From assembly GCF_001951015.1 (NCBI RefSeq), contig NZ_CP018914.1, positions 558,001 through 622,000 of the forward strand: a stretch of DNA of 64,000 bases, read 5' to 3'. Position 1 is the stretch's first letter. Every line of letters begins with the position of its first letter. This DNA is from Rickettsia rickettsii. Lineage in GTDB: Bacteria; Pseudomonadota; Alphaproteobacteria; Rickettsiales; Rickettsiaceae. The notes beneath the pieces are model-generated. The model made no database searches. It was not told the origin of the DNA and saw nothing but the letters and a program-made list of their open reading frames with translations. Below, piece by piece: positions 10,337 to 19,239 of this stretch. Position numbers and translations under genes: made by a program.

Positions 10337-11223
10337 TTATAATTGCTCGATTTCTTTTTCTGTTAAACCGGTAAAATCTATAATTTTATCTAAAGGTTTA
10401 TTTTCTAACATTTTTTTAGCTATAGAAATTTTTTGTTTTGCTTCCCCTCTGGCTGCCCCTTTAGCTTCAGCATCCATAATTTTCTGCTCTTCTACGGCTA
10501 GATGATCCATTTTGGTTTTTATCATTTTTTCATAAGTATTTAACTCTTTTTCAGACCAACTAGCTTGATCCAAAGCATAAAAAGCTTTTTTAATAATAAA
10601 ATCATGATCTATCAAATTCTCCATTTCTTCTAGAGTGCTTTCATGTGCATGTTTAAAGAAATATGCCCATTTTTTCTTGAAGGTTCTCTAATTGATCTAA
10701 TTCTTTATTAAATTTCTCAAGCTCTAAAAAGATAAAATACAAATCTTGTAGGTCGTTCTCATAAGTTTTAGTATCAAGTAATCTATGATTTGATCTCCAA
10801 TCTTTTTTATCGGGCAATAAAATAAAATCGGCAATAGCTAAGAATATTACTCCTCGAAGTTTTGCATATACTGCTATTTTTTTTATGATCTTCATCTTTG
10901 TTTATTATTTTTCTTGAATAGGCCTTTGCTATATAAAGCTGAGTTCGTTTTTCAAAACCTGGATGTTTGCTAACCTGCATCTCTACAATAAATTGAGTAC
11001 CGTATTTATCTCTACATAATACATCAACTATAGATTGTCTATAAGTAGCGATGTCAGAACCTTAGATTTTTTTTAAAAAAGTAACTTCGGTAATTACTTC
11101 TTTTCCCGTATAACCTAAAATGTTATTTAGAAAATGAATAAGTATATCCTTATTTTTTTCTGTACCGAAAATTTTTAAAAATGCATAGTTATTTTTAGGG
11201 TCTAAGAAACGTGAAATTAGCAT
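10337..11223 (-). pseudogene. PD-(D/E)XK nuclease family transposase (Rpn/YhgA-like), broken
   Basis: The ATG at 11223 begins MLISRFLDPKNNYAFLKIFG, the hallmark N-terminus of the Rpn/PDDEXK transposase family that is common in Rickettsia, followed by NKDILIHFLNNILG. The nuclease core is seen as QSIVDVLCRDKYGTQFIVEM with the D and ExQ-type residues. An in-frame TAA (around 11060) interrupts the early part, a frameshift near 10895 separates the core from MKIIKKIAVYAKLRGVIFLA, and another near 10640 separates KEQ-rich helices from the tail that ends at 10337 with TGLTEKEIEQL. The tail AEAKGAARGEAKQKISIAKK is also typical of the family. At least three lesions make it inactive. Confidence 0.88.
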
Positions 11224-11256
11224 AATAGTCTATATTTTTATATACCATCACTTCAT

Positions 11257-11284
11257 TATAGCAAATTCCAAGAAATTTGCTATA
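11257..11284. promoter_or_regulatory. Perfect 11-base inverted repeat upstream of dapF
   Basis: TATAGCAAATT and AATTTGCTATA are exact inverted arms separated by 6 bases. The right arm runs into TATAAT, a good -10 match for transcription toward dapF about 25 bases before its ATG. The site lies between the divergent transposase pseudogene and dapF. It may be an operator over the dapF promoter or only a small hairpin; no clear -35 box is visible. Confidence 0.45.
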
Positions 11285-11311
11285 ATACAATTTCCTAATA
11301 TATAAAACATT

Positions 11312-12124
11312 ATGATTAGTAAAATTAATTTTGTAAAAATGCATGGTCTCGGTAATGATTTTGTTATTGTTAACAAACGAGATTTATCAAGTTCATATGA
11401 TTTATCGCAGTTAGCAAAAAATATGGCTGAGCGTCATACAGGTATCGGTTGCGATCAGTTTATTCTTTATGAAGAGCATAATGATTTTTATGAAATGATT
11501 ATATATAACATAGACGGCTCTAGTGCTAAATTATGCGGTAATGCTACAAGATGTTTAGCCAAGTTAATTTATCTTGATACGGGAAAGCAGGATATTACCG
11601 TAATGGTAGGCAATAAAAAATTGCTATGTAATGTCAATGATGAAAATAATATTAGCGTTAATGTAGGAAGCGTGAGTTTTAATGAAGCTTGGATGCCAAG
11701 TCGTGATAAAGTTTGGGAATTTGCAGAGCGTTATATGATTGATTTAAAGGAAACTATTTGCGTTGATATAGGTAATCCGCATGTAGTTATTTTTAGTAAG
11801 TTAGAACCTCAAGATCAAAAAATTGTTGGTGAAAGATTGCAGGCTAAGGAATTATTCGCAGATGGGGTAAACGTTAATTTTGCTGAAGTAAAAGATAATA
11901 AAATCTATTTATCCGTTTGGGAGCGGGGGGTAGGGTTAACGCTTGCTTGCGGAAGCGGAGCTTGTGGTAGTTTTGCTGCCGGTTTAAAGCACGGTTTTAT
12001 CCATTCACCAAGTACTATAGTCTTTAAGCACGGTAACCTTACTATGAAAGAAGAAAACGGTAATATAATAATGCAAGGGGCAGCTACGCTTGTAGCACGT
12101 GGGGAATATTATTGTGAGCAATAA
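11312..12124 (+). CDS. dapF: Diaminopimelate epimerase
   Basis: Converts LL- to meso-diaminopimelate in the cytoplasm, the cross-linking residue of peptidoglycan. 270 residues, normal for the family. The two catalytic cysteines are present: C75 in GSSAKLCGNATRC and C213 in TLACGSGACGS. The N-terminal MHGLGNDFVIV, the GIGCDQ motif and ERGVG are also conserved. The start at MISKINFVKMHGLG fits family alignments. The 3' end overlaps the start of mtaB, indicating one transcript. Upstream lie a -10-like TATAAT and a perfect inverted repeat. Confidence 0.96.
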   Translation: MISKINFVKMHGLGNDFVIVNKRDLSSSYDLSQLAKNMAERHTGIGCDQFILYEEHNDFYEMIIYNIDGSSAKLCGNATRCLAKLIYLDTGKQDITVMVGNKKLLCNVNDENNISVNVGSVSFNEAWMPSRDKVWEFAERYMIDLKETICVDIGNPHVVIFSKLEPQDQKIVGERLQAKELFADGVNVNFAEVKDNKIYLSVWERGVGLTLACGSGACGSFAAGLKHGFIHSPSTIVFKHGNLTMKEENGNIIMQGAATLVARGEYYCEQ

Positions 12125-13364
12125 TTTAAGACAAAACGTAGTAACATTTGGCTGTAGACTTAATATTTACGAAAGTGAGATAATACGAAAAAACTTGGAA
12201 TTGTCGGGTATCGATAATGTAGCAATATTCAATACTTGTGCGGTAACTAAAGCAGCTGAGAAACAAGCAAGACAAGCTATACGCAAGGCTAAAAAAAATA
12301 ATCCTGATTTAAAAATTATTGTTACCGGCTGTAGTGCTCAAACAAGTCCGCAAATGTACGGTAATATGCCGGAAGTTGACAAAGTTATAGGTAATGAAGA
12401 GAAGTTATTACCTAATTACTACCAAATTACCGATGCAAAAATAACAGTTAACGATATAATGTCGGTGAAAGAGACGGCAAGTCATTTAGTAAGTAGCTTT
12501 GACTGTAAGTCTCGTGCTTTTATTCAGGTACAAAACGGTTGTGATCATTTTTGTACTTTCTGTATTATCCCTTATGGTAGAGGAAAAAGTAGATCAGTAG
12601 CAATAGGAGCTATAGCAGAGCAGGTCAAGCATTTGGTATTAAACGGCTTTAAAGAAGTAGTTTTTACCGGTGTCGATGTCACGGCTTATGGTAGTGATTT
12701 GCCAGGAAGTCCAACATTTGCACAAATGATTAAACGAGTGTTGAATTTAGTCCCTGAATTAAAGAGGCTTAGATTATCTTCAATAGATGTTGCAGAAATA
12801 GATGATGAACTTTTTGAGCTTATAGCTTATAGTGAAAGGATAATGCCGCATTTTCATATTAGCTTGCAAGCAGGTGATGATATGATATTAAAACGTATGA
12901 AAAGACGTCATAATAGAGCAAACGTAATAGAGTTTTGTCGGAAACTGCGGGCAATAAGACCGGAAGTATCTTTTGGTGCGGATATTATAGCTGGTTTCCC
13001 GACTGAAACCCCTGAAATGTTTGAAAATACAAGAAAATTAATTTCAGAAGCGGAATTACAATATTTACATGTTTTTCCTTATTCGGAAAGAGAAGGAACG
13101 CCTGCAGCACGTATGCCACAAGTACCTAAAAATATAAGAAAAGAAAGGGCAGCAATTTTAAGGCAAGAAGGGCAAAACCAGTTGACCGAATTCTTTAAAA
13201 AACATATAGGACAGAAAGTGGAGTTATTAGTAGAGAATAATAATATTGCCCATACCGAAAATTTTATTCCGGTAAAGCTAGATAAACCTTTAGAAATAGG
13301 GCAGATATTTAAAGCGAAGTTGGTGGCGATAGAAGAGAATTATATGAAGTGTATGTTGGTTTAA
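12099..13364 (+). CDS. mtaB: tRNA t6A37 methylthiotransferase MtaB
   Basis: Radical SAM enzyme that adds a methylthio group to N6-threonylcarbamoyladenosine 37 of tRNA. Order of parts: N-terminal MTTase domain with TFGCRLNIYESE and FNTCAVT and a third cysteine in VTGCSAQ (second iron-sulfur cluster), then the radical SAM CX3CX2C in NGCDHFCTFCIIPYGRG (C148, C152, C155 from the GTG at 12099), and a C-terminal TRAM-like segment (KHIGQKVELLVENN). MtaB is preferred over MiaB because of the CRLN signature and the YGRG context. A second in-frame GTG at 12114 has GGGGAA at Shine-Dalgarno distance and may be the real start, giving VSNNLRQNVV. It overlaps dapF either way. Confidence 0.93.
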   Translation: MGNIIVSNNLRQNVVTFGCRLNIYESEIIRKNLELSGIDNVAIFNTCAVTKAAEKQARQAIRKAKKNNPDLKIIVTGCSAQTSPQMYGNMPEVDKVIGNEEKLLPNYYQITDAKITVNDIMSVKETASHLVSSFDCKSRAFIQVQNGCDHFCTFCIIPYGRGKSRSVAIGAIAEQVKHLVLNGFKEVVFTGVDVTAYGSDLPGSPTFAQMIKRVLNLVPELKRLRLSSIDVAEIDDELFELIAYSERIMPHFHISLQAGDDMILKRMKRRHNRANVIEFCRKLRAIRPEVSFGADIIAGFPTETPEMFENTRKLISEAELQYLHVFPYSEREGTPAARMPQVPKNIRKERAAILRQEGQNQLTEFFKKHIGQKVELLVENNNIAHTENFIPVKLDKPLEIGQIFKAKLVAIEENYMKCMLV

Positions 13365-13380
13365 CGTCATTGCAGGGAGG

Positions 13381-13550
13381 TATTGTTGCGTAGATACTGA
13401 AGGTCGTCATTGCGAGGAGCCGTAGGTGACGCGGCAATCCAGAAAATAATTAAAAAAATTCTGATTTACAGAATTTTGAACTGGATTGCTTCATCAATTG
13501 CTATGCGATTTCTTTGCAATGACGGATAAACAGGTTCACGCAACAATGCC
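13381..13550. repeat. Composite family A element with outer TTGTTGCG arms
   Basis: The inner element runs from CGTCATTGCGAGGAG (13405) to TTTGCAATGACGG (about 13524). Outside it lie TATTGTTGCGTAGATACTG on the left and GGTTCACGCAACAATGCC on the right, which are themselves inverted partners. Further single arms (GTCATTGCAGGGAG at 13366 and CTCGCAATGACG at 13553) flank both sides, so several insertions are nested here. The element occupies the whole mtaB-pheS gap. Confidence 0.8.
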
Positions 13551-13606
13551 CGCTCGCAATGACGTTCTACCGTACAATAAAAAATCAAAAACAAAAAAAA
13601 ACAATC

Positions 13607-14656
13607 ATGGAAAATATAGGAACAATATTAAGGCTTGCTGAGGACAAAATCTTATTAGTACAAAACTTAAAAGCTCTGCAAGAATATAAAGTAGAATTTT
13701 TAGGCAAGAACGGTATAGTGACCGGTGAGCTTAAAAAATTAGGTAGTTTAAATGAACAGGAACGTAAAGAATTTGGCTTAAAAATCAATAAATTAAAAGA
13801 TAAAATACAGAATATAATAAAAGCAAAAGCAGAAATTTTAGAGGAGCAGGAACTAAATTTTAAACTTGCTGCCGATAAAATTGATTTAACAATCCCTGCA
13901 CGGAGATATAAACAAGGTTCTATTCATCCAATAACACAATGTAGTGAGGAGTTAATACAAGTATTTTCGCAGTTTGGTTTTACTATAGAAAACGGACCGA
14001 ATATCGAGAATGATTTTCATAATTTTACCGCTCTCAATTTTGAAGATGATCATCCCGCAAGGCAAATGCATGATACTTTTTATTTGAAAAGTCAGGAAAA
14101 TAATAAGCCGCTGTTATTACGTACTCATACCTCAACAGTGCAGATTAGAGCTATGAAAAACGGCAAACCGCCTTTTAGGTTTATAGCACCGGGTAGGACT
14201 TATAGATCGGATTCGGATATGACGCATACGCCAATGTTCCACCAAATAGAAGGGCTTGTTATGGATAAAAATATCAATATGGGACATTTAAAATATGTTA
14301 TCACGACATTTATAAAAAGCTTTTTTGAAAATTCTAATATTGAATTACGTTTTAGACCCAGCTTTTTCCCATTTACCGAACCTTCTGCCGAAGTTGATAT
14401 TCGGATGAATAAAAACGATAAATGGCTTGAGGTCCTTGGTTGCGGGATGGTTCATCCAAATGTGCTTAAAAATGTTGGTATCGATAGCAGTGAGTATCAA
14501 GGTTTTGCTTTTGGGCTTGGAGTAGAGCGTTTTGCAATGTTAAAATATAATATCAAAGATTTAAGACAATTTTTTGAAGGAGATATGCGTTGGCTTAAAC
14601 ATTATAATTTTGGGAGCTTTGATATACCGAATTTAGCAGGCGGGCTTACGAAATGA
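13607..14656 (+). CDS. pheS: Phenylalanyl-tRNA synthetase alpha subunit
   Basis: Class II aminoacyl-tRNA synthetase catalytic subunit, working as an alpha2beta2 tetramer with PheT. The chosen ATG at 13607 gives [20 protein letters not shown] and 349 residues, the normal length; the longer frame from 13559 starts inside a repeat and is not native. N-terminal coiled-coil helices are followed by the catalytic core: motif 1 region [19 protein letters not shown], motif 2 around [20 protein letters not shown], and motif 3 in [16 protein letters not shown]. The gene overlaps pheT by 4 bases, so expression is coupled. No attenuator or T-box is apparent upstream, only repeats. Confidence 0.97.
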   Translation: MENIGTILRLAEDKILLVQNLKALQEYKVEFLGKNGIVTGELKKLGSLNEQERKEFGLKINKLKDKIQNIIKAKAEILEEQELNFKLAADKIDLTIPARRYKQGSIHPITQCSEELIQVFSQFGFTIENGPNIENDFHNFTALNFEDDHPARQMHDTFYLKSQENNKPLLLRTHTSTVQIRAMKNGKPPFRFIAPGRTYRSDSDMTHTPMFHQIEGLVMDKNINMGHLKYVITTFIKSFFENSNIELRFRPSFFPFTEPSAEVDIRMNKNDKWLEVLGCGMVHPNVLKNVGIDSSEYQGFAFGLGVERFAMLKYNIKDLRQFFEGDMRWLKHYNFGSFDIPNLAGGLTK

Positions 14657-17109
14657 AATTTACGTTATCATGGTTAAAACAATTTTTAGAGACATCGGCT
14701 TCAGTTACTGAAATTGCCGAAGCCCTAACAGCTATTGGCCTTGAAGTGGAAGAGGTGATAGATAAAGCAGCGGAATTACAAAAGTTTGAAGTAGCATATA
14801 TTACAAATATTAAACCTCACCCGTCAGCTGATAAATTAAAGCTTTGTGATGTTGAGACTAAAAGCGGTATGTTGCAAATAGTTTGTGGTGCGCGTAATGC
14901 AAGAGCAGGTATAAAAGTAGTACTTGCAAATATCGGAATAGAAATACCAAACGGTAAATTTAAGATTAAGGAATCTGTGATTAGAGGCGAAAAAAGCTGT
15001 GGTATGCTTTGCTCTGAAGAGGAATTACTGCTAGCTTCAGAGTCTGAAGGGATTATAGAGCTATCTGAAGATGCCGTAGTTGGAGAGAATTTTACTAAAT
15101 ATTACGGTTTAGATGATCCTATATTTGTTATTAATGTTACTCCTAATCGTGGTGATGCACTTGGAGTTTACGGCATCGCAAGAGATTTAGCAGCTAAAGG
15201 AATAGGCATACTTAAAGAGCTAGAAATTTCGGCAATAAAGAGTACATTTATTTCTAAAATGAAGCTTAACGTGCAAGATAAGGAAGCCTGTCCGTTATTT
15301 ACTTTTAGAGAGATAAGAAATTTAAAAAATAAACCAAGCCCTGATTGGTTACGGAAATTATTAAAAAATGTTGGGGTAAAAACTATTTCAAGTTTAGTGG
15401 ATGTAACAAATTATATTTCCTATAGCTTTGGGCAGCCGATGCATGCTTACGATGCAGATAGGATAAAAGGGGGAATTACTGTAGCACGTCATTGCGAGAA
15501 GCGTAGCGACGAAGCAATCTCAGGACAACAAAATGAGATTGCCACGGCTGCTTTGCAGCCTCGCAATGACTTAGCTAAATGCCACGCCCTAAACGGCAAA
15601 GAATATTTACTTACAGAAAATGATTTAGTTATAAAAGATGAAAGCGGTATTCAAGGTCTGGCCGGTGTCATTGGCGGGGCTGATAGTAGTTGTACTGATA
15701 GTACGACTAATATAATACTCGAGGCTGCTTGTTTTAATGCTAAAATGGTTGCAGCTAGCGGGCGAAGGTTCCAAATTGATACGGATGCTAGATATCGTAA
15801 TGAGCGTAATATCGATAGAAATTTTACGGAAAAGGCTTTGGATATAGCAACTAATCTTATTTTGTCAATATGCGGAAACTGTGAAGTATCGGAAGTAGTG
15901 AAAGTCGGTGAAAAAGAGTCACAAAAAAAACCTTTAGATTTTTCAGCATGTTATTTAGAAAAAATTACAGGAATTAAACTAAATATCAAAGCGATAGAAG
16001 CCATATTACATAAACTAGGATTTATTACGGATGTTAAAGGTGATATTATAAAGGTAATAGCTCCTTCTTGGCGTCACGATATAACTATTTTAGAAGATAT
16101 AGCTGAAGAAATCGCTCGTATTTACGGCTATGATAAAATAGAGAGTATAAAATTACCTGAACTAGACCAAGATAATAATAAGCTAAGAGAGCATAAAAGA
16201 ATATCTAGTTTTAAAAGGATATTAGCAAGTAAAGGTTATGATGAGGTAGTAACTAACTCTTTTATGAGTAGTGAAGATGCAAAGTTGTTTGCTGAATTAA
16301 AAGAAGAGTTATTTTTGCTTAATCCTATTAGCATAGGAGAAAATTATATGCGTCCTACTATACTGCCGAATTTGTTAAGTATAGTAAGTAAAAATCTAGC
16401 ACGCTCTATAAAAGATATGGCTTTTTTTGAAGTTGGACCAAGTTTTATAGATTTAAATACGGAAGCAACTTATTTGACGGCAATTATAAGCGGTTCATAT
16501 AATAATAAAAACCCTCATTCGCTTGGACGAGGCTATGATGTTTTTGATCTTAAAGGCGATTTAGAGTTGGTAGCTGATTATGCAGGACTATCTATAGATA
16601 AATGTATAGCAACAAATTGGACAGCATTGCCACAATATTATCATCCAACTAGAGCAGTAAATATAGGGCTTGGTAAAAATTTATTAGGTCATTTTGGGCA
16701 GATACACCCTAAAATCTTGAAATATTACGATATTAATCAGGAAATATTTGCATTCGAGCTAAATATTACGAATTTGCCGTTGATAAAAGCTAAATTTGGT
16801 AAAAGAGACGAATTTGCAGTATCGGATTTCCAAGCTAATGTTAGAGATTACGCATTTATTGTTGGTCAAGATCATAGAGTCGGTGAAATAATAGCATATA
16901 TAAATAATTTTAATAAAAAGCTTATCAAATCAGTTATATTATTTGATATTTATAGCGGTGATAAATTACCTGAAGGTAAAAAATCTATAGCGGTTAAAAT
17001 AGAGCTACAAGCAGATGATCGGACGTTATCTGATACTGATTTAAATTCGTTCAGTAAAGATTTAGTTGCTGCCATCTCACAAAAATTTCAAGGAACATTA
17101 AGAGAATAA
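14653..17109 (+). CDS. pheT: Phenylalanyl-tRNA synthetase beta subunit, with in-frame RPE
   Basis: 818 residues. Order: EMAP-type tRNA-binding fold (residues about 40-150, [16 protein letters not shown] and GARN), B1/B3-B4 editing domain, B5 domain (about 430-510, [13 protein letters not shown]), catalytic-like core, and the C-terminal ferredoxin-like anticodon-binding domain ([12 protein letters not shown] to the end). Residues about 278-306 (bases 15487-15570) are a palindromic element in frame, reading [16 protein letters not shown] and on, between [14 protein letters not shown] and the following family sequence [11 protein letters not shown]. It falls within the B3/B4 region. As the gene is essential and open, the insertion must be tolerated; whether proofreading is altered is not known. 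Confidence 0.96.
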   Translation: MKFTLSWLKQFLETSASVTEIAEALTAIGLEVEEVIDKAAELQKFEVAYITNIKPHPSADKLKLCDVETKSGMLQIVCGARNARAGIKVVLANIGIEIPNGKFKIKESVIRGEKSCGMLCSEEELLLASESEGIIELSEDAVVGENFTKYYGLDDPIFVINVTPNRGDALGVYGIARDLAAKGIGILKELEISAIKSTFISKMKLNVQDKEACPLFTFREIRNLKNKPSPDWLRKLLKNVGVKTISSLVDVTNYISYSFGQPMHAYDADRIKGGITVARHCEKRSDEAISGQQNEIATAALQPRNDLAKCHALNGKEYLLTENDLVIKDESGIQGLAGVIGGADSSCTDSTTNIILEAACFNAKMVAASGRRFQIDTDARYRNERNIDRNFTEKALDIATNLILSICGNCEVSEVVKVGEKESQKKPLDFSACYLEKITGIKLNIKAIEAILHKLGFITDVKGDIIKVIAPSWRHDITILEDIAEEIARIYGYDKIESIKLPELDQDNNKLREHKRISSFKRILASKGYDEVVTNSFMSSEDAKLFAELKEELFLLNPISIGENYMRPTILPNLLSIVSKNLARSIKDMAFFEVGPSFIDLNTEATYLTAIISGSYNNKNPHSLGRGYDVFDLKGDLELVADYAGLSIDKCIATNWTALPQYYHPTRAVNIGLGKNLLGHFGQIHPKILKYYDINQEIFAFELNITNLPLIKAKFGKRDEFAVSDFQANVRDYAFIVGQDHRVGEIIAYINNFNKKLIKSVILFDIYSGDKLPEGKKSIAVKIELQADDRTLSDTDLNSFSKDLVAAISQKFQGTLRE
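15487..15570 (+). repeat. Family A palindromic element (RPE) inside pheT
   Basis: Arms CGTCATTGCGAGAAGCG and GCCTCGCAATGAC are inverted partners and match the A copies between genes. The element is 84 bases, a multiple of three, contains no stop in the pheT frame, and gives the peptide [13 protein letters not shown] followed by [11 protein letters not shown]. The same peptide frame is used in the RND pseudogene. Confidence 0.92.
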
Positions 17110-17113
17110 CAAT

Positions 17114-18253
17114 ATGTTAAAATTAATAGTTGAAACAAAAACATTAGTGCAGTCCCTAGGGTTTGCAAGTTCCGTTGTTGAAAAACGTAATGTCATACCT
17201 GAATATGCAAACATTAAATTATCGGCACAAGACGGCAATCTAGAGCTTAGTTCTACTAATATGGATTTGTACTTAAGTCAAAAAATAGCAGTACAGGTAG
17301 TAAGTGAAGGTGAATGTACCGTTTCTACGAAAACTCTAAATGATATAGTCCGAAAACTTCCGGATTCCGAGCTTACATTAACAGATCTCGGTACAACGGG
17401 ACTTGAGATCAAAGGAAAAAATTGTAAATTTAATTTATTTACTTTGCCGGTTAGTTCTTTTCCTGCAATGGATAGTATTAATCCTGAAGCAAGTTTTAAA
17501 ATTTCCTGCACGGATTTTGCTAAAATAATTGAATCGACAAAATTTTCGATTTCTTTAGATGAAACTCGTTATAATTTAAACGGTGTTTATTTACACATAA
17601 AAGACAAAGAGTTTTGTTCGGCAAGTACCGATGGGCATAGACTTTCGATTTCATGGGTAACATTAGAAAAACAAATAAAGAATTTTGGAGTTATATTACC
17701 CCAAAAAAGTGCAGAGGAAATTTTAAAAATCGTTAAAGATCCTAAAAATATAAATGAAGATATAGAAATTTTATTAAATAGCAATAAGATTAAATTTATA
17801 TGTAACGAAAATACTATTATGCTATCAAAGCTTATAGACGGTACTTTCCCTGATTATAGTACTTTTATTCCGGAAAGCAGCAGCTCAAAATTAGTAATTA
17901 ATCGAAAAATGTTTGCAGATAGTATAGAAAGGATAGCGATAATAACCGTTGAAAAATTTAGAGCAGTAAAATTATCGTTATCTCGTGAAACCTTAGAGAT
18001 TAGTGCTGTCGGTGAAGCAAGAGGCAACGCAAAAGAGGTTATTAATTCTTCACAAGATAAGGAAAGTTTTTATGAATATAATAGTGATGAGTCTTTAGCT
18101 ATAGGCTTTAACCCGCAATATTTGGAAGATGTCTTAAAAGCAGTGAAATCGGATTTAGTAGAACTATATTTTTCAGATGTTTCAGCACCGGTACTTATTA
18201 AATTTCCTGAGAATCCTAAAGATATTTTTGTCGTCATGCCTGTTAAGGTGTAA
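17114..18253 (+). CDS. dnaN: DNA polymerase III beta subunit (sliding clamp)
   Basis: 379 residues making three repeated clamp domains (about 1-120, 125-245, 250-379). Visible landmarks are the N-terminal [17 protein letters not shown], the domain 2 segment [20 protein letters not shown] with [28 protein letters not shown] and the C-terminal VVMPVKV, where family members usually end MPMR(L/V). The dimer ring holds the replicative polymerase on DNA. The ATG lies 4 bases after the pheT stop, so it may be read from the pheST transcript. In many bacteria dnaN follows dnaA; here it does not. Confidence 0.97.
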   Translation: MLKLIVETKTLVQSLGFASSVVEKRNVIPEYANIKLSAQDGNLELSSTNMDLYLSQKIAVQVVSEGECTVSTKTLNDIVRKLPDSELTLTDLGTTGLEIKGKNCKFNLFTLPVSSFPAMDSINPEASFKISCTDFAKIIESTKFSISLDETRYNLNGVYLHIKDKEFCSASTDGHRLSISWVTLEKQIKNFGVILPQKSAEEILKIVKDPKNINEDIEILLNSNKIKFICNENTIMLSKLIDGTFPDYSTFIPESSSSKLVINRKMFADSIERIAIITVEKFRAVKLSLSRETLEISAVGEARGNAKEVINSSQDKESFYEYNSDESLAIGFNPQYLEDVLKAVKSDLVELYFSDVSAPVLIKFPENPKDIFVVMPVKV

Positions 18254-18258
18254 GTGTT

Positions 18259-18451
18259 ATGAGAACCGGAATATATAAGCATTACAAAGAAAAATTATAT
18301 CAAGTTATAGATACTGCAAAACATACTGAAACTTTGCAAGAGTTATATGATAATTTCCAGCTTCTGGGTAAGGCCGCTTGAAATGTTTAACAAAAAGGTT
18401 TTATTACACGGCAAAAATATTCCACGTTTTGAATTTATTGCTGAGAAATAA
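18259..18451 (+). pseudogene. DUF1653 protein, frameshifted
   Basis: The ATG at 18259 opens RTGIYKHYKEKLYQVIDTAK then HTETLQELYDNFQLL, and the frame stops at about 18381. In the next frame the family continues as FWVRPLEMFNKKVLLHGKNI and PRFEFIAEK with a TAA at 18449-18451. Together these match the small DUF1653 family (about 70 residues, G-YRHYKG, WVRP-EMF, PRF motifs). One frameshift, and perhaps a small loss at the junction, breaks it. It begins 5 bases after dnaN, so it may once have been cotranscribed. DUF1653 has no assigned function that I can state. Confidence 0.82.
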
Positions 18452-18464
18452 TTAAATCTGCCCT

Positions 18465-18490
18465 ATGTCATTCCCGCATAGGCGGGCATC
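18465..18490. repeat. Family C half element
   Basis: ATGTCATTCCCGCATAGGCGGGCAT forms a short hairpin of the same type as complete C elements at 30146 and 54057; the right end is altered (GCATCGAG in place of AATGACAT). Confidence 0.65.
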
Positions 18491-18607
18491 GAGTGGGTTT
18501 TTTTGAGCCATATAACAATGCCAAAGAACGGTGGGAAGAAATAATTTTTGACTAATAGCTAAAGCTTCTCTATTATTTCCCTCAAGCACACTAATTAAAT
18601 ATTGGTT

Positions 18608-19111
18608 ATGAAGAAAATTATCGGATTATTTTTTGTAATTATACTTAGTGCAATAAGTACTAGTATCTTAGCGGGTGATTATCCAAAAACAGAACGAGAG
18701 CAGAAATGGGACGAAGTAGGTTCTATAGCAGGTGAAGAAGGATTAGTTTTTAGACCGGGTAGGGTTAAGAATGAATCTACTAAAGCTATAGGAGGTTCAG
18801 TTAATAAATATCTCTGGCAAGCAGCATTAGAGACTATAAGTGTTGCTCCTCTTGCATCAGCCGACTCAAACGGCGGCGTGATTATTACGGAATGGTATAG
18901 CCCACGTTCTAATCCTAATTTTCGATTTAAAATAAATATATTTATTAAAGACGATGTAATCAGCCCTGATTCAATCGAAGTGAAAGTATTTGAAGAAATG
19001 CTTAAAAATAAACAATGGGTACTTAATGAAAACACCTCAAATCTTGCTATCACGCTTGAAGATAAAATTTTAAGAAAAGCTAGAGAGATATATATTAATA
19101 GTGTGAGGTAA
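18608..19111 (+). CDS. DUF3576-like exported protein
   Basis: 167 residues from the ATG at 18608; a TTG two codons earlier is less likely. The N-terminus KKIIGLFFVIILSAISTSIL then AG is a Sec signal peptide. The mature part contains the family block NKYLWQAALETISVAPLASA, GGVIITEWYSPRSNPNFRFK and INIFIKD, which fits the alphaproteobacterial DUF3576 family. Related genes usually stand directly before leuS, as here, which supports the call. No lipobox cysteine is present near the cleavage site, unlike some homologues. It is likely periplasmic; its role is unknown. Confidence 0.75.
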   Translation: MKKIIGLFFVIILSAISTSILAGDYPKTEREQKWDEVGSIAGEEGLVFRPGRVKNESTKAIGGSVNKYLWQAALETISVAPLASADSNGGVIITEWYSPRSNPNFRFKINIFIKDDVISPDSIEVKVFEEMLKNKQWVLNENTSNLAITLEDKILRKAREIYINSVR

Positions 19112-19133
19112 TAACAGTATTGCCGTCATTGCG

Positions 19134-19214
19134 AGGAAATTACGGAGTAATTGACAAAGCAATCTCAGGATATTTGATGAGATTGCCGTGCAGTCTAAGA
19201 CTGCTCACAATGAC
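19134..19214. repeat. Family A palindromic element upstream of leuS
   Basis: CGTCATTGCGAGGAAATTAC and GCTCACAATGACA are inverted end arms, with inner GACAAAGCAATCTCAGG and GATGAGATTGCCG pairing. It lies 25 bases before the leuS ATG. Confidence 0.85.
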
Positions 19215-19239
19215 AATGCAGTATATAAATTAAAAAAAT

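Noticed and set aside
13559-13606. Longer pheS start
   Set aside because: The first 16 codons lie in a repeat arm and an A-rich run; the family N-terminus begins at the ATG at 13607.
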